From CAYWNK01 sp047639615 (GTDB lineage Bacteria; Planctomycetota; UBA1135; GCA-002686595): DNA of 15,481 nt. Each line of letters starts with the position of its first letter. Within the stretch, counting starts at the first letter, position 1. Both the position numbers and the translations under genes were made by a program. The notes under the pieces are model-generated. The model saw nothing but the letters and a program-made list of their open reading frames with translations, did not search any database and was not told where the DNA came from. This document shows, one piece after another, positions 1 through 6,223 of this stretch. The stretch lies in the NCBI GenBank assembly GCA_047639615.1, contig JBLIOL010000103.1, positions 1 to 15,481 of the forward strand, given 5' to 3'.

Positions 1-1169
1 GGAATGAGACGCGCGAGGCGCTCCTTGGCCGTGTTGCCGAGGGGGCGGCCGCCGGGGGCTTGCAGCCAGGCGCGCAGGAGATCGAGGATGGGTTGCAGCG
101 GGCGCGCGTCGGCGAAGCGACTGGCGCGGGCGCGTATGATCGTGGGCGGGTCCTCACCGCGCCGGGCGCGGCGCGCGAACTCGTCGCAGAAGCGTGAGAC
201 GCCGGCGCCTTCCGCTCCTTGGATCCAAACCGCGTTGCCGCTGGAGCGCGCTTGGGTCTGCTTCCAGGCCTCGAAGACGGCTGAAAATTCAGTGTCGCGT
301 CCGACGAGGGGCAGCCGTTCGGGGGGGCCGAAGGGGCACTCACCGGCGGGCTGTTCGTAGCTGTCGGGGAGCTTGCTGAGTTTGCGTTCCAATTCCGCCG
401 AGCTGGGGCGGCGGGTTGGATCGAGATCGAGCATGGCTTCGAGCAGGGCCTCGTACCCAGCCGGGAGGAGCGGGGCGAGCAGGGAAGGCCGCGTTGCGTT
501 GCCGCGCTCGAAGCGTTCCAGGAGGTCGCCAAGTTCAAGTTCGACGGCTTCGTCCTCGGGCGCGAAGGGGTGCTCGCCCGTGGCCAGGGCATAGCAAAGG
601 ATGCCGAGGGAGAAGATCTCTGAGGCGGCCGTGCGCGGTCGGCCGCGTAATTCCTCCGGGGAGAGCCAGCGCGGACTGCCCTGGGACCTAGCTCCCTGGT
701 CGTCGATGCGGCTGGCGAAGCCGAAGTCGATCCAATGCGCAGCGCCGTTGTCGTCGAGTCGGATATTCTCCGGCTTCACGTCCCCATGCAGCCAGCCGCG
801 TGCGTGCAGATGATCAAGCCCCGCGGCGAGGGTACGCGTCATCTCGATCAGGAGCTCCCCTTCCAGAGGGCCTTGCTCCCGCACGAGCCTGTCCACATCG
901 CCCGGGTAGTAGGGCATGGCGAGCCAGCCTTCGCCTGAGGCGAGCACCGGCGTTAGTGCGGGGTGCTGAGGGCCCTCGCCCAGGCGACGCTCGGTTTCAA
1001 AGCTGGCTTGCAGTTCCTGGGACGGCTGCTCGTGCAGCAGCTTGACCGCCACCTGTTGGCCGCGCCGCAGATGGCCGCCGGGCTCACGCCAGTCGGCCAG
1101 AATCACGCGCCCAGAAACACCGCGACCAAGTTCGCGGCGTTCTTGAAAAGGTCGTCGCGCGCGGGCCAT
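1..1169 (-). CDS. Ser/Thr protein kinase fused to a degenerate AAA-type ATPase domain (3' end beyond window)
   Basis: Eukaryotic-type (Hanks) Ser/Thr kinase; its first 389 codons are in the window and the reading frame stays open to the edge. Residues 15-22 form a glycine-rich loop (GRGVSGRV). K43 in VAVKL is the ATP-binding lysine and E60 the likely helix-C glutamate. HGDVKPEN at 128-135 is the catalytic loop (D130, N135; HGD replaces the usual HRD). DFG lies at 148-150 and LSPEE at 169-173 stands for APE. After the kinase core, LVGRD at 288-292 starts what looks like an AAA_16/NACHT-like ATPase region, as in kinases fused to signalling ATPases. Its P-loop GAEGAGVS (318-325) has Val where the Walker A lysine should be, so nucleotide hydrolysis there is doubtful. 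No transmembrane segment is seen in this part. It starts 20 bp after rbfA and is probably co-transcribed with the nusA operon. The kinase call is firm; the second domain is less certain because it is incomplete. Substrates are unknown. Confidence 0.88.
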   Translation of the reverse strand, partial: MARARRPFQERRELGRGVSGRVILADWREPGGHLRRGQQVAVKLLHEQPSQELQASFETERRLGEGPQHPALTPVLASGEGWLAMPYYPGDVDRLVREQGPLEGELLIEMTRTLAAGLDHLHARGWLHGDVKPENIRLDDNGAAHWIDFGFASRIDDQGARSQGSPRWLSPEELRGRPRTAASEIFSLGILCYALATGEHPFAPEDEAVELELGDLLERFERGNATRPSLLAPLLPAGYEALLEAMLDLDPTRRPSSAELERKLSKLPDSYEQPAGECPFGPPERLPLVGRDTEFSAVFEAWKQTQARSSGNAVWIQGAEGAGVSRFCDEFARRARRGEDPPTIIRARASRFADARPLQPILDLLRAWLQAPGGRPLGNTAKERLARLI

Positions 1170-1189
1170 GGTGAGAGGGGAGCGGGCGG

Positions 1190-1660
1190 CTAATCGGTGG
1201 GGGAGTCTTCGGGTTCCGGTGAGGAATCCGTGCTTGGCCCGGGCTCCCCTGTGTCCACATCTGTGTCCACATCTGCGTCCACGTCTGTGTCCACATCCGG
1301 GTTGATGTCCTTGTCGCGCTCGCGGGCGGCGCGAATGACATCGTCCATGCGGGCTGCCTCTTCGATAGACGCATCGTAGACCCAGCGCAGTTGCGGAGCA
1401 CTACGCGTGCGCAGGATGGAGGCCACCTTGCGCTGCACGAAGCCGCGCGCGTGCTCGAGCAGGTGCTGCGTCTTGGTGTGCTCCGCGCGGTCGCCCAGCA
1501 CGGAGTAATGCACCTTGACCACGGCGATGTCGGTGGACAGCTCGACCTTGGTGATGGTCACGAAGGCCAGGCGGGGGTCCGCCATCTCGTGTTGCAGGCA
1601 GTGGGCTGCCCGGCGATGAATCTGTGACTCGAGGCGGGCGATGGTTTTGGGGCTCGCCAT
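1190..1660 (-). CDS. rbfA: Ribosome-binding factor A with acidic repeat tail
   Basis: RbfA is a small KH-fold protein that binds the 30S subunit and helps late maturation of 16S rRNA, especially under cold. The 156-residue product has the family pattern: an N-terminal helix region (RLESQIHRRAAHCL), then MADPRLAFVTITKVELSTD and VVKVHYSVLGD, a long helix around residues 62-85 and a last conserved strand (PQLRWVYD, 89-96). The core ends near residue 113. After it come a DVDT-type tetrapeptide repeated four times (122-137) and a Pro/Ser/Glu/Asp-rich end; this tail is absent from typical RbfA of about 110-135 residues. The ATG at 1660 has a weak AGG eight bases upstream. It follows infB in the same operon, separated by a 69-bp spacer with strong hairpins. 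The assignment is supported by both sequence and position. Confidence 0.93.
   Translation of the reverse strand: MASPKTIARLESQIHRRAAHCLQHEMADPRLAFVTITKVELSTDIAVVKVHYSVLGDRAEHTKTQHLLEHARGFVQRKVASILRTRSAPQLRWVYDASIEEAARMDDVIRAARERDKDINPDVDTDVDADVDTDVDTGEPGPSTDSSPEPEDSPTD
1251..1298 (-). repeat. 12-bp tandem repeat, four copies, inside rbfA
   Basis: On the plus strand the unit GTGTCCACATCT occurs at 1251-1262 and 1263-1274, a variant at 1275-1286 (GCGTCCACGTCT) and another at 1287-1298 (last base C). The unit length is a multiple of three, so gain or loss of copies keeps the frame. On the coding strand the copies encode DVDT, DVDA, DVDT and DVDT, giving an Asp-rich linker in the RbfA tail. The near identity of the copies suggests recent expansion. 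Confidence 0.9.
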
Positions 1661-1677
1661 AGTTCGTACCTATTGGG

Positions 1678-1716
1678 GGCCTCTGGGAGGCCGGCGCCCG
1701 TCGGACGGGCACCGGC
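1678..1716 (-). promoter_or_regulatory. Two overlapping RNA hairpins in the infB-rbfA spacer
   Basis: In the minus-strand transcript, 1716-1705 pairs with 1701-1690 to form a 12-bp stem (GCCGGTGCCCGT with ACGGGCGCCGGC) closed by a three-base loop. The only imperfect pair, position 1695 with 1711, is C/A on the plus strand but G.U on the transcribed strand. A second 6-bp stem (GGCCTC with GAGGCC, loop of three) covers 1692-1678 and shares three bases with the first, so the two may compete. No T run follows on the minus strand, so this is not a classic intrinsic terminator. It starts 13 bp after the infB stop. A processing, stability or attenuation element between infB and rbfA is the best guess. 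Confidence 0.6.
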
Positions 1717-1729
1717 TCCAGGGGAGGCT

Positions 1730-4700
1730 CTACTTGTCGAGGTAGCGCTTCACTTCGCGCACCGCGTAGGCCTCGATGATGTCGCCTTCTTTGATGTCGC
1801 GGTAATCGCGCAGCACGATGCCGCACTCGAAGCCTTCGCGCACCTCGCGGGTGTCCTCGGCTTCGCGCTTCAGGGAGGCCAGGTCACCGTGGTAGACCAC
1901 GATGTCGTCGCGCATCAGGCGCACACGGTTGTTGCGGGAGATGGTGCCGTCCAGGACGACACAACCGGCGATGGAGCCGATGCGGCTCGACTTGAAGATG
2001 CGCTTGATCTCGACGTGGCCGGTGATCTCTTCCTGAAGGTCGGGAGCCAGGGCACCCTCCATCATGTCGCGGAGAGCATCGAGCATCTCGTAGATGATGT
2101 TGAAGCGCAGAATCTGGAGCTTAGCGGTCTTGGCCTCCTGACGAGCCTTGCCGTTGATACCCACGTTGAAGGCGATCATGGTCGCGCCGGAAGTGATCGC
2201 CAGAGCGGCGTCGCTTTCGGTGACCGGACCCACGCCGGAGTGCACCAGCTTGAATTCGACTTCCTCGTGCTTGAGATCCGCGATCTGGCTGCGCAACACT
2301 TCCACGGTGCCCTGCACATCGCAGCGCACGATCAGGTTGATCGTGGATACGTTGGTGAGCGGCTTACCCATGAGCGTGTCGAGGGCGCGGCTGTTGCCGG
2401 AGGCTGCTGCCAGAGCGATCGCACGGTTGGTGCGGTCACGCTCCTGGGCGATCTCCTTGGCCTTGGCCAGCTTGTCGATCACGAAGAACTCATCGCCAAC
2501 GCCCGGGAGGGCGTCGAGGCCGGTGACGGCCACGGGGGCTGAGGGCCCAGCTTCGGTGATGGTCTGGCCGTTGTGGTCCTGGATGGACTTGACTTTGCCG
2601 TAGCCCTGACCAGCCAGGATGACGTCGCCCTTGTTGAGCGTGCCGTCCTGTACCAGAAGCTGGGCGACGATACCGCGACCCTGCTGGATCTCAGCCTCGA
2701 GCACCACGCCGCTGGCGGGTCCGCGGGGGTGAGCCTTGAGGCCTAGTTCGGCCTCGGCCATCAGGAACACGTGCTCGAGCAACTCGTCGATGCCCTCGCC
2801 GGTCATGCCGCTGGTCTCGAACATGGCGGTGTTGCCGCCGTACTGCTCGGGAACCAATTCCTGACCCATGAGTTGTTGAATGACTTGCGCCGGGTTGAAG
2901 CCGGGCTTGTCCTTCTTGTTGATGGCCACGACGATGGGCGTACCAGCGGCGCGGGCGTGAGCCACGGCCTCTTCGGTACTGGGCTTGACGCCGTCATCAC
3001 CGGCGACCACCAGGATCACCACGTCCACCGCATTGGCGCCACGGGCGCGCATGGAGGTGAAAGCGGCGTGGCCCGGCGTATCGATGACCGTCAGGGAGTG
3101 ACCGTGGGAGGTCTCTACCTGGTAGGCAGCGATGTGTTGGGTAATGCCACCGGCTTCGCCGTCGGCGATGCTGGTCTCACGGATCTTGTCGATCAGGGTC
3201 GTCTTGCCGTGGTCCACGTGGCCCAGGAAGGCCACGGTGGGCGCACGGTCGACGAGCTCTTGATCCTCGATCTCGCTGCGCTTGCTGCGCACCTCGTCCA
3301 GGTGAGTATCCTCAGCGGTGACCGCGTGGCGGACCTCGAGCTCCACCTCGTACTCGCCGGCGAGCAGGATCGCGGTGTCCTCATCGATGACCGAGTTGAG
3401 GGTGAACATGCCGAACTCCGCCTGCATGGCCATCTTCTGGACCACGGAGGACTTGAGCTTGAGCACCTCGGCCAGCTTGACCACGGTGACGGGCGCCTCG
3501 ACCACGGCAGCCATGCCCGCCAAGGGCGAGGCGATGACGGCGTCCTGGAAGCCCATGCGTCCACGTCCACGTCCGCGGCCACGGCCACGGCCACGGCCGC
3601 CGCCACCACGTCCACGGCCACCGCCGCTCGGACCCGGGGCGCGGTTGCGACGCAGGAATCTGCCTTGCTCGCGCTCGCGCAGCTGGGCTGCGGTCAGGTC
3701 GCCACGGGGGCCACCGGCTTGGCCGGCCACTCCGGCGGGTCCCCGCCCGAAGGTGGGCCGCACATTGGAAGTCGCGTCATTGCTCGACTGCAGTCGTCGG
3801 GACTGCGGGCGTTGGCGATTGGGAGCGCTTTGGAAGCTGGACGGATCGATGAAGCCGATCACCTTGCCCTTGGGGCTGACGGCCTTGTCGTCGGCGGCTC
3901 CCGCAGGTGCTTTGGCGGGTGCTGCTGCGGCTGCGGCTGCTGCGGCTGCGGCGGGTGCTTCGGTCGAAGCCTCGGCTGTTGTCTCGGCGGGGGCCTCGGC
4001 CGACGCTTCGGCGGGGGCTCCAGCGGCTGCTTCGACAGGCGCCTGGACAGGCACTTCGGTCGCCGCACTGGGGGCGGGGGCCGGCTCAGCCTGCGGCTCG
4101 GGGCTCGGCTCCACAGGGGGAGCGGGCTCTACGGCAGCGGGCTCTACGGCGGCGGGCTGCGGCGCAGCTTCTGGAGCTGCGGCCGCGGCATCCGCCGCAG
4201 CTTGTTTTTCGGCGATGGCGCGCGCGATGCGTCCCGAGGGAAGCGGCGCGGGTTTCGGGGCTGGTACAGCCGGCTCCTCAGCAAACGGCTCTTGCACGGG
4301 CGCGGGCTCCACCGTCGCTTCGACAGTCGGCCCAGGAGCAGCGACCGGTGCGGGGTCCAAGGGCGCGATCGGCGCACTGATGGTGGCCTCCGGCGCGATC
4401 GGCTCGACGGCGACCGGAGCAGGCTCCGGGGGAGCAGCCGGTGGCACCGTGGCTTCCACGGTAGCCTCGACGGGCAGCTTCTTTCTCTTGCGCCGGATGA
4501 ATCCGTCGCCGAGGGCTTCCGCCTCGGCCACTTGAGGCTCTTTCGGGGCCTCGGCTACAGCGGACTGGAGACCATTGGCCTCCAGGACACCGTTGGCCTG
4601 CATGACCTCAAACTCGTCCAGAGCCGACATGTGGCTCTTGGCTTTGCTGAAACCGTAGTCTCGCAGTTTGGCGGCCAGGTCTTTGCCTGACATGCCGTAC

Positions 4701-4741
4701 TGCTTCGCTAGGTCGTGGATGCGTACCTTCTTCGTGCTCAA
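1730..4741 (-). CDS. infB: Translation initiation factor IF-2
   Basis: IF-2 is the GTPase that brings fMet-tRNA to the 30S subunit and promotes subunit joining. The 1003-residue product begins with an IF2_N domain (KVRIHDLAKQYGMSGKDL) and has a very long low-complexity linker (about 65-440). The G domain has G1 GHVDHGKT at 507-514, a G2 region GGITQHI at 531-537, G3 DTPGH at 554-558 and G4 NKKD at 608-611 (most IF-2 have NKID). Beta-barrel and fMet-tRNA-binding domains follow to the end (...AYAVREVKRYLDK). The linker is rich in Ala, Pro and Glu, with 11 alanines in a row at 264-274 and an Arg-Gly tract at about 373-395. The start is TTG at 4741: a TGA lies in frame 13 codons upstream with no ATG or GTG between, and the conserved N-terminal motif begins at once. 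No Shine-Dalgarno is visible. It lies between nusA and rbfA, as in most bacteria. Confidence 0.97.
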   Translation of the reverse strand: MSTKKVRIHDLAKQYGMSGKDLAAKLRDYGFSKAKSHMSALDEFEVMQANGVLEANGLQSAVAEAPKEPQVAEAEALGDGFIRRKRKKLPVEATVEATVPPAAPPEPAPVAVEPIAPEATISAPIAPLDPAPVAAPGPTVEATVEPAPVQEPFAEEPAVPAPKPAPLPSGRIARAIAEKQAAADAAAAAPEAAPQPAAVEPAAVEPAPPVEPSPEPQAEPAPAPSAATEVPVQAPVEAAAGAPAEASAEAPAETTAEASTEAPAAAAAAAAAAAPAKAPAGAADDKAVSPKGKVIGFIDPSSFQSAPNRQRPQSRRLQSSNDATSNVRPTFGRGPAGVAGQAGGPRGDLTAAQLREREQGRFLRRNRAPGPSGGGRGRGGGGRGRGRGRGRGRGRMGFQDAVIASPLAGMAAVVEAPVTVVKLAEVLKLKSSVVQKMAMQAEFGMFTLNSVIDEDTAILLAGEYEVELEVRHAVTAEDTHLDEVRSKRSEIEDQELVDRAPTVAFLGHVDHGKTTLIDKIRETSIADGEAGGITQHIAAYQVETSHGHSLTVIDTPGHAAFTSMRARGANAVDVVILVVAGDDGVKPSTEEAVAHARAAGTPIVVAINKKDKPGFNPAQVIQQLMGQELVPEQYGGNTAMFETSGMTGEGIDELLEHVFLMAEAELGLKAHPRGPASGVVLEAEIQQGRGIVAQLLVQDGTLNKGDVILAGQGYGKVKSIQDHNGQTITEAGPSAPVAVTGLDALPGVGDEFFVIDKLAKAKEIAQERDRTNRAIALAAASGNSRALDTLMGKPLTNVSTINLIVRCDVQGTVEVLRSQIADLKHEEVEFKLVHSGVGPVTESDAALAITSGATMIAFNVGINGKARQEAKTAKLQILRFNIIYEMLDALRDMMEGALAPDLQEEITGHVEIKRIFKSSRIGSIAGCVVLDGTISRNNRVRLMRDDIVVYHGDLASLKREAEDTREVREGFECGIVLRDYRDIKEGDIIEAYAVREVKRYLDK
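3554..3630 (-). repeat. Arg-Gly (RG) repeat tract within infB
   Basis: A run of alternating CGT/CGC and GGC/GGA codons on the coding strand encodes a mostly strict Gly-Arg alternation just before the MGFQDAV segment of IF-2. On the plus strand it appears as a six-base simple repeat (cca/cgt, cca/cgg). RG-rich tracts of this type are disordered and commonly bind RNA. Codon variation (CGT, CGC, GGC, GGA, GGT) suggests the protein sequence, not only slippage, is being kept. Confidence 0.8.
3920..3952 (-). repeat. Poly-alanine tract within infB
   Basis: Eleven consecutive GCA/GCC codons encode residues 264-274 of the IF-2 linker, flanked by Pro-Ala-Lys-rich sequence. It is a triplet-type simple repeat in a region where IF-2 length varies widely among bacteria. 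Confidence 0.85.
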
Positions 4742-4845
4742 AGCTGGGTCGTCGTGGGTAGGAGGGTGGGGCTGGCGTCAACGAGAGGCGAGGGTGATGG
4801 TCAGGGGGCCTCATCGGGCCGCCCTTGCCGTCATCCGCGCAGCGC

Positions 4846-5910
4846 TCATGCCTGCTCCTCCGAGGGGGATTCTTCGGCGATTCGTTCGTTGGTCTCCGCG
4901 GGGGCTTCCCCTTCGGTGGGGGTGTCGGGTTCGGCCGGTTTGGCCTCGCCCTCCTTACCGAAGTATTCCTCGCGGGTCTTGATCTCGATTTCCCAGCCGC
5001 AGAGGCGGCTGGCAAGTCTCACGTTCTGGCCACGTTTACCGATGGCCAAGGACTGTTGGTCTTCGTCGACGAGCACCACTGCTGAGTGGGCGGCTTCGTC
5101 GGGATAGATGTTGTCCAGGTGGATGGTGGCGGGCTTGAGGCCGTTCATCACCAGGGTCTCGAGCGAGTCGCTCCAGCGGATGATGTCGATGCGCTCACCG
5201 CGCAGCTCGTCGATTACGGCCTTGATGCGCGAGCCGCGAACGCCGACGCAGGCGCCGATGCAATCGATGCGCGGGTCGGAACTCTGCACGGCCATCTTGG
5301 TGCGATAGCCGGGCTCGCGAACGACGCGCTTGATCTCGATGATTTCATCCGCGATCTCGGGCACTTCGAGCTCGAAGAGACGACGCACGAGGTCGGGGTG
5401 GGTGCGGCTGACTTGGATGCGCACGCGGCTGCCGTCCTTGCCAACTTCGACCACGATGCCGCGGATGCGATCGCCGGGTGCGTAGGTTTCGCCGCGCACG
5501 CGATCGTCGCGGGTGACGACGGCTTCGACCTTGCCCAGGTTGACCACGAGGTCTTGACCCTCGTAGCGCTGGACTACGCCGTTGACCAGGGAGCCGACGC
5601 GGGTCTCGTACTCTTCGTAGAGCACGTCCCGTTCGGCTTCTCGAATCCGTTGCATGAAGCCTTGCTTGACCGCTTGTGCAGCGATGCGGCCGAGCTCCTC
5701 CATCTCGAATTCGTACTCACCCTCGTCATCCTCCATGCTCACCTCGCCGGTTTCCCGGGCGATGGTGACCACGAGGTCTTCGCCGACGCCGAGGCGTTTG
5801 CGTACACCACCCGCCAAGGACTCCTCGAGTGCTCTGAATAGCACTTCGCGGGGGATGTCCTTGTTGGCGTGGATTATTTCGATTGTGCGGAGCAGCTCTT
5901 CGGGGTTCAT
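4846..5910 (-). CDS. nusA: Transcription termination/antitermination factor NusA
   Basis: NusA binds RNA polymerase and nascent RNA and modulates pausing, termination and antitermination. The 354-residue product has the NusA N-terminal domain (1 to about 100, MNPEELLRTIEIIHANKDIP), an S1 domain (about 105-170), KH1 (about 205-260, with SSDPRIDCIGACVGVRGSRI) and KH2 (about 275-316, with AIGKRGQNVRLASRLCGWEI). A 38-residue Glu/Pro-rich acidic tail ends the protein. The C-terminal acidic repeats of E. coli NusA (495 residues) are absent, as in many phyla. The ATG at 5910 is chosen because the conserved domain begins there. The frame stays open upstream to 6063, but that part is Pro-rich and overlaps a hairpin. 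No Shine-Dalgarno is visible before the ATG. First gene of the nusA-infB-rbfA operon; infB starts 104 bp after its stop. Confidence 0.95.
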   Translation of the reverse strand: MNPEELLRTIEIIHANKDIPREVLFRALEESLAGGVRKRLGVGEDLVVTIARETGEVSMEDDEGEYEFEMEELGRIAAQAVKQGFMQRIREAERDVLYEEYETRVGSLVNGVVQRYEGQDLVVNLGKVEAVVTRDDRVRGETYAPGDRIRGIVVEVGKDGSRVRIQVSRTHPDLVRRLFELEVPEIADEIIEIKRVVREPGYRTKMAVQSSDPRIDCIGACVGVRGSRIKAVIDELRGERIDIIRWSDSLETLVMNGLKPATIHLDNIYPDEAAHSAVVLVDEDQQSLAIGKRGQNVRLASRLCGWEIEIKTREEYFGKEGEAKPAEPDTPTEGEAPAETNERIAEESPSEEQA

Positions 5911-5971
5911 CCGAGGCGGGGCGGAGCGATCCGGGGCAGGTTTGGGAAGGGAGGGCGGGGCAGATAACACA

Positions 5972-6019
5972 CGATGGAAGCGGGGCGGCCCCACTTGCGT
6001 CGGGGCCCCACTTCCATCG
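5972..6019 (-). promoter_or_regulatory. Leader hairpin upstream of nusA
   Basis: Plus-strand CGATGGAAGCGGGGC (5972-5986) is the inverted repeat of GCCCCACTTCCATCG (6005-6019), giving a 15-bp stem with an 18-base loop. The single imperfect pair (5981/6010) is C/A on the plus strand but G.U on the minus strand, so the stem is unbroken in the nusA transcript. It lies 62-109 bases before the nusA ATG. No T run follows on either strand, so it is unlikely to be a simple terminator. It may be a cis-regulatory element of the nusA operon, for example for autoregulation or RNA stability. Confidence 0.55.
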
Positions 6020-6089
6020 GCGTCGTGCGTCGGCGCCGGGGAATTTCCCAGGGGCTCTCGCATACGTAGTCGAGGTTTGTCGAACGCGT

Positions 6090-6118
6090 ATCTTGATCGA
6101 AGCGGGGGGGGGAGTCAA
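6090..6118 (-). promoter_or_regulatory. Possible sigma-70-like promoter for nusA
   Basis: On the minus strand TTGACT (6118-6113) is five of six to the -35 consensus. It is followed after 17 bases, including a run of nine C, by CAAGAT (6095-6090), which matches -10 at only three of six positions. Transcription from here would place the leader hairpin in the 5' untranslated region of nusA. Weak call. Confidence 0.25.
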
Positions 6119-6223
6119 CCGGCGGAAGCCAGCTCTGCCAAGACGAATTGTGGGTATCGCTCAGACTCGGGTGGCCGCGGCCTGCGCTTTCGGCCCTACA
6201 CTCCTTGGGAGCCACCCAAATCC

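Larger units (their letters stand above)
5911..6223. other. Divergent intergenic region between nusA and the AAA+ regulator
   Basis: This 313-bp stretch separates two divergently read transcription units and contains no gene I can support. The nusA side holds a long hairpin (5972-6019) and a pyrimidine-rich segment before the nusA ATG. The middle has a run of nine G (6104-6112) and a weak minus-strand promoter. The regulator side has a perfect 10-bp palindrome GGCCGCGGCC (6173-6182) and a GGGAG (6207-6211) upstream of the regulator ATG. No convincing plus-strand promoter was found. Confidence 0.7.

Noticed and set aside
1673..2542. 289-residue plus-strand frame opposite the 3' end of infB
   Set aside because: Shadow of the well-conserved IF-2 C-terminal half; no recognisable domain or ribosome binding site.
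3318..4535. 405-residue Ala/Ser/Gly-rich plus-strand frame
   Set aside because: Composition is dictated by the repeated codons of the IF-2 linker on the other strand.
2771..4690. 639-residue open frame on the plus strand opposite infB
   Set aside because: It mirrors the infB coding strand, has Gly/Leu/Arg/His-rich low-complexity sequence and no known domain. Long antisense frames are expected in GC-rich genes.
4756..4771. G-rich runs in the nusA-infB spacer as a possible G-quadruplex
   Set aside because: Only three close G runs of three or more; the fourth is too far away, and the transcript carries the C-rich strand.
4811..4849. 12-codon frame overlapping the nusA stop (ATGA)
   Set aside because: Too short, Arg/Ala-rich, and no similarity to YlxR or another gene commonly found between nusA and infB.
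5911..6063. N-terminal extension of NusA by 51 residues
   Set aside because: The frame is open, but the sequence is Pro-rich and unlike NusA, and the conserved domain starts exactly at the ATG at 5910. It also covers the leader hairpin.
6172..6185. Possible sigma54 promoter (TGG...TGC) before the regulator
   Set aside because: The GG and GC are nine bases apart instead of ten and the rest does not match; the site is better explained by the GGCCGCGGCC palindrome.
5654..6223. 190-residue N-terminal extension of the AAA+ regulator
   Set aside because: Most of it is antisense to nusA and has no sensor-domain similarity; the ATG at 6224 fits the start of the AAA+ domain.
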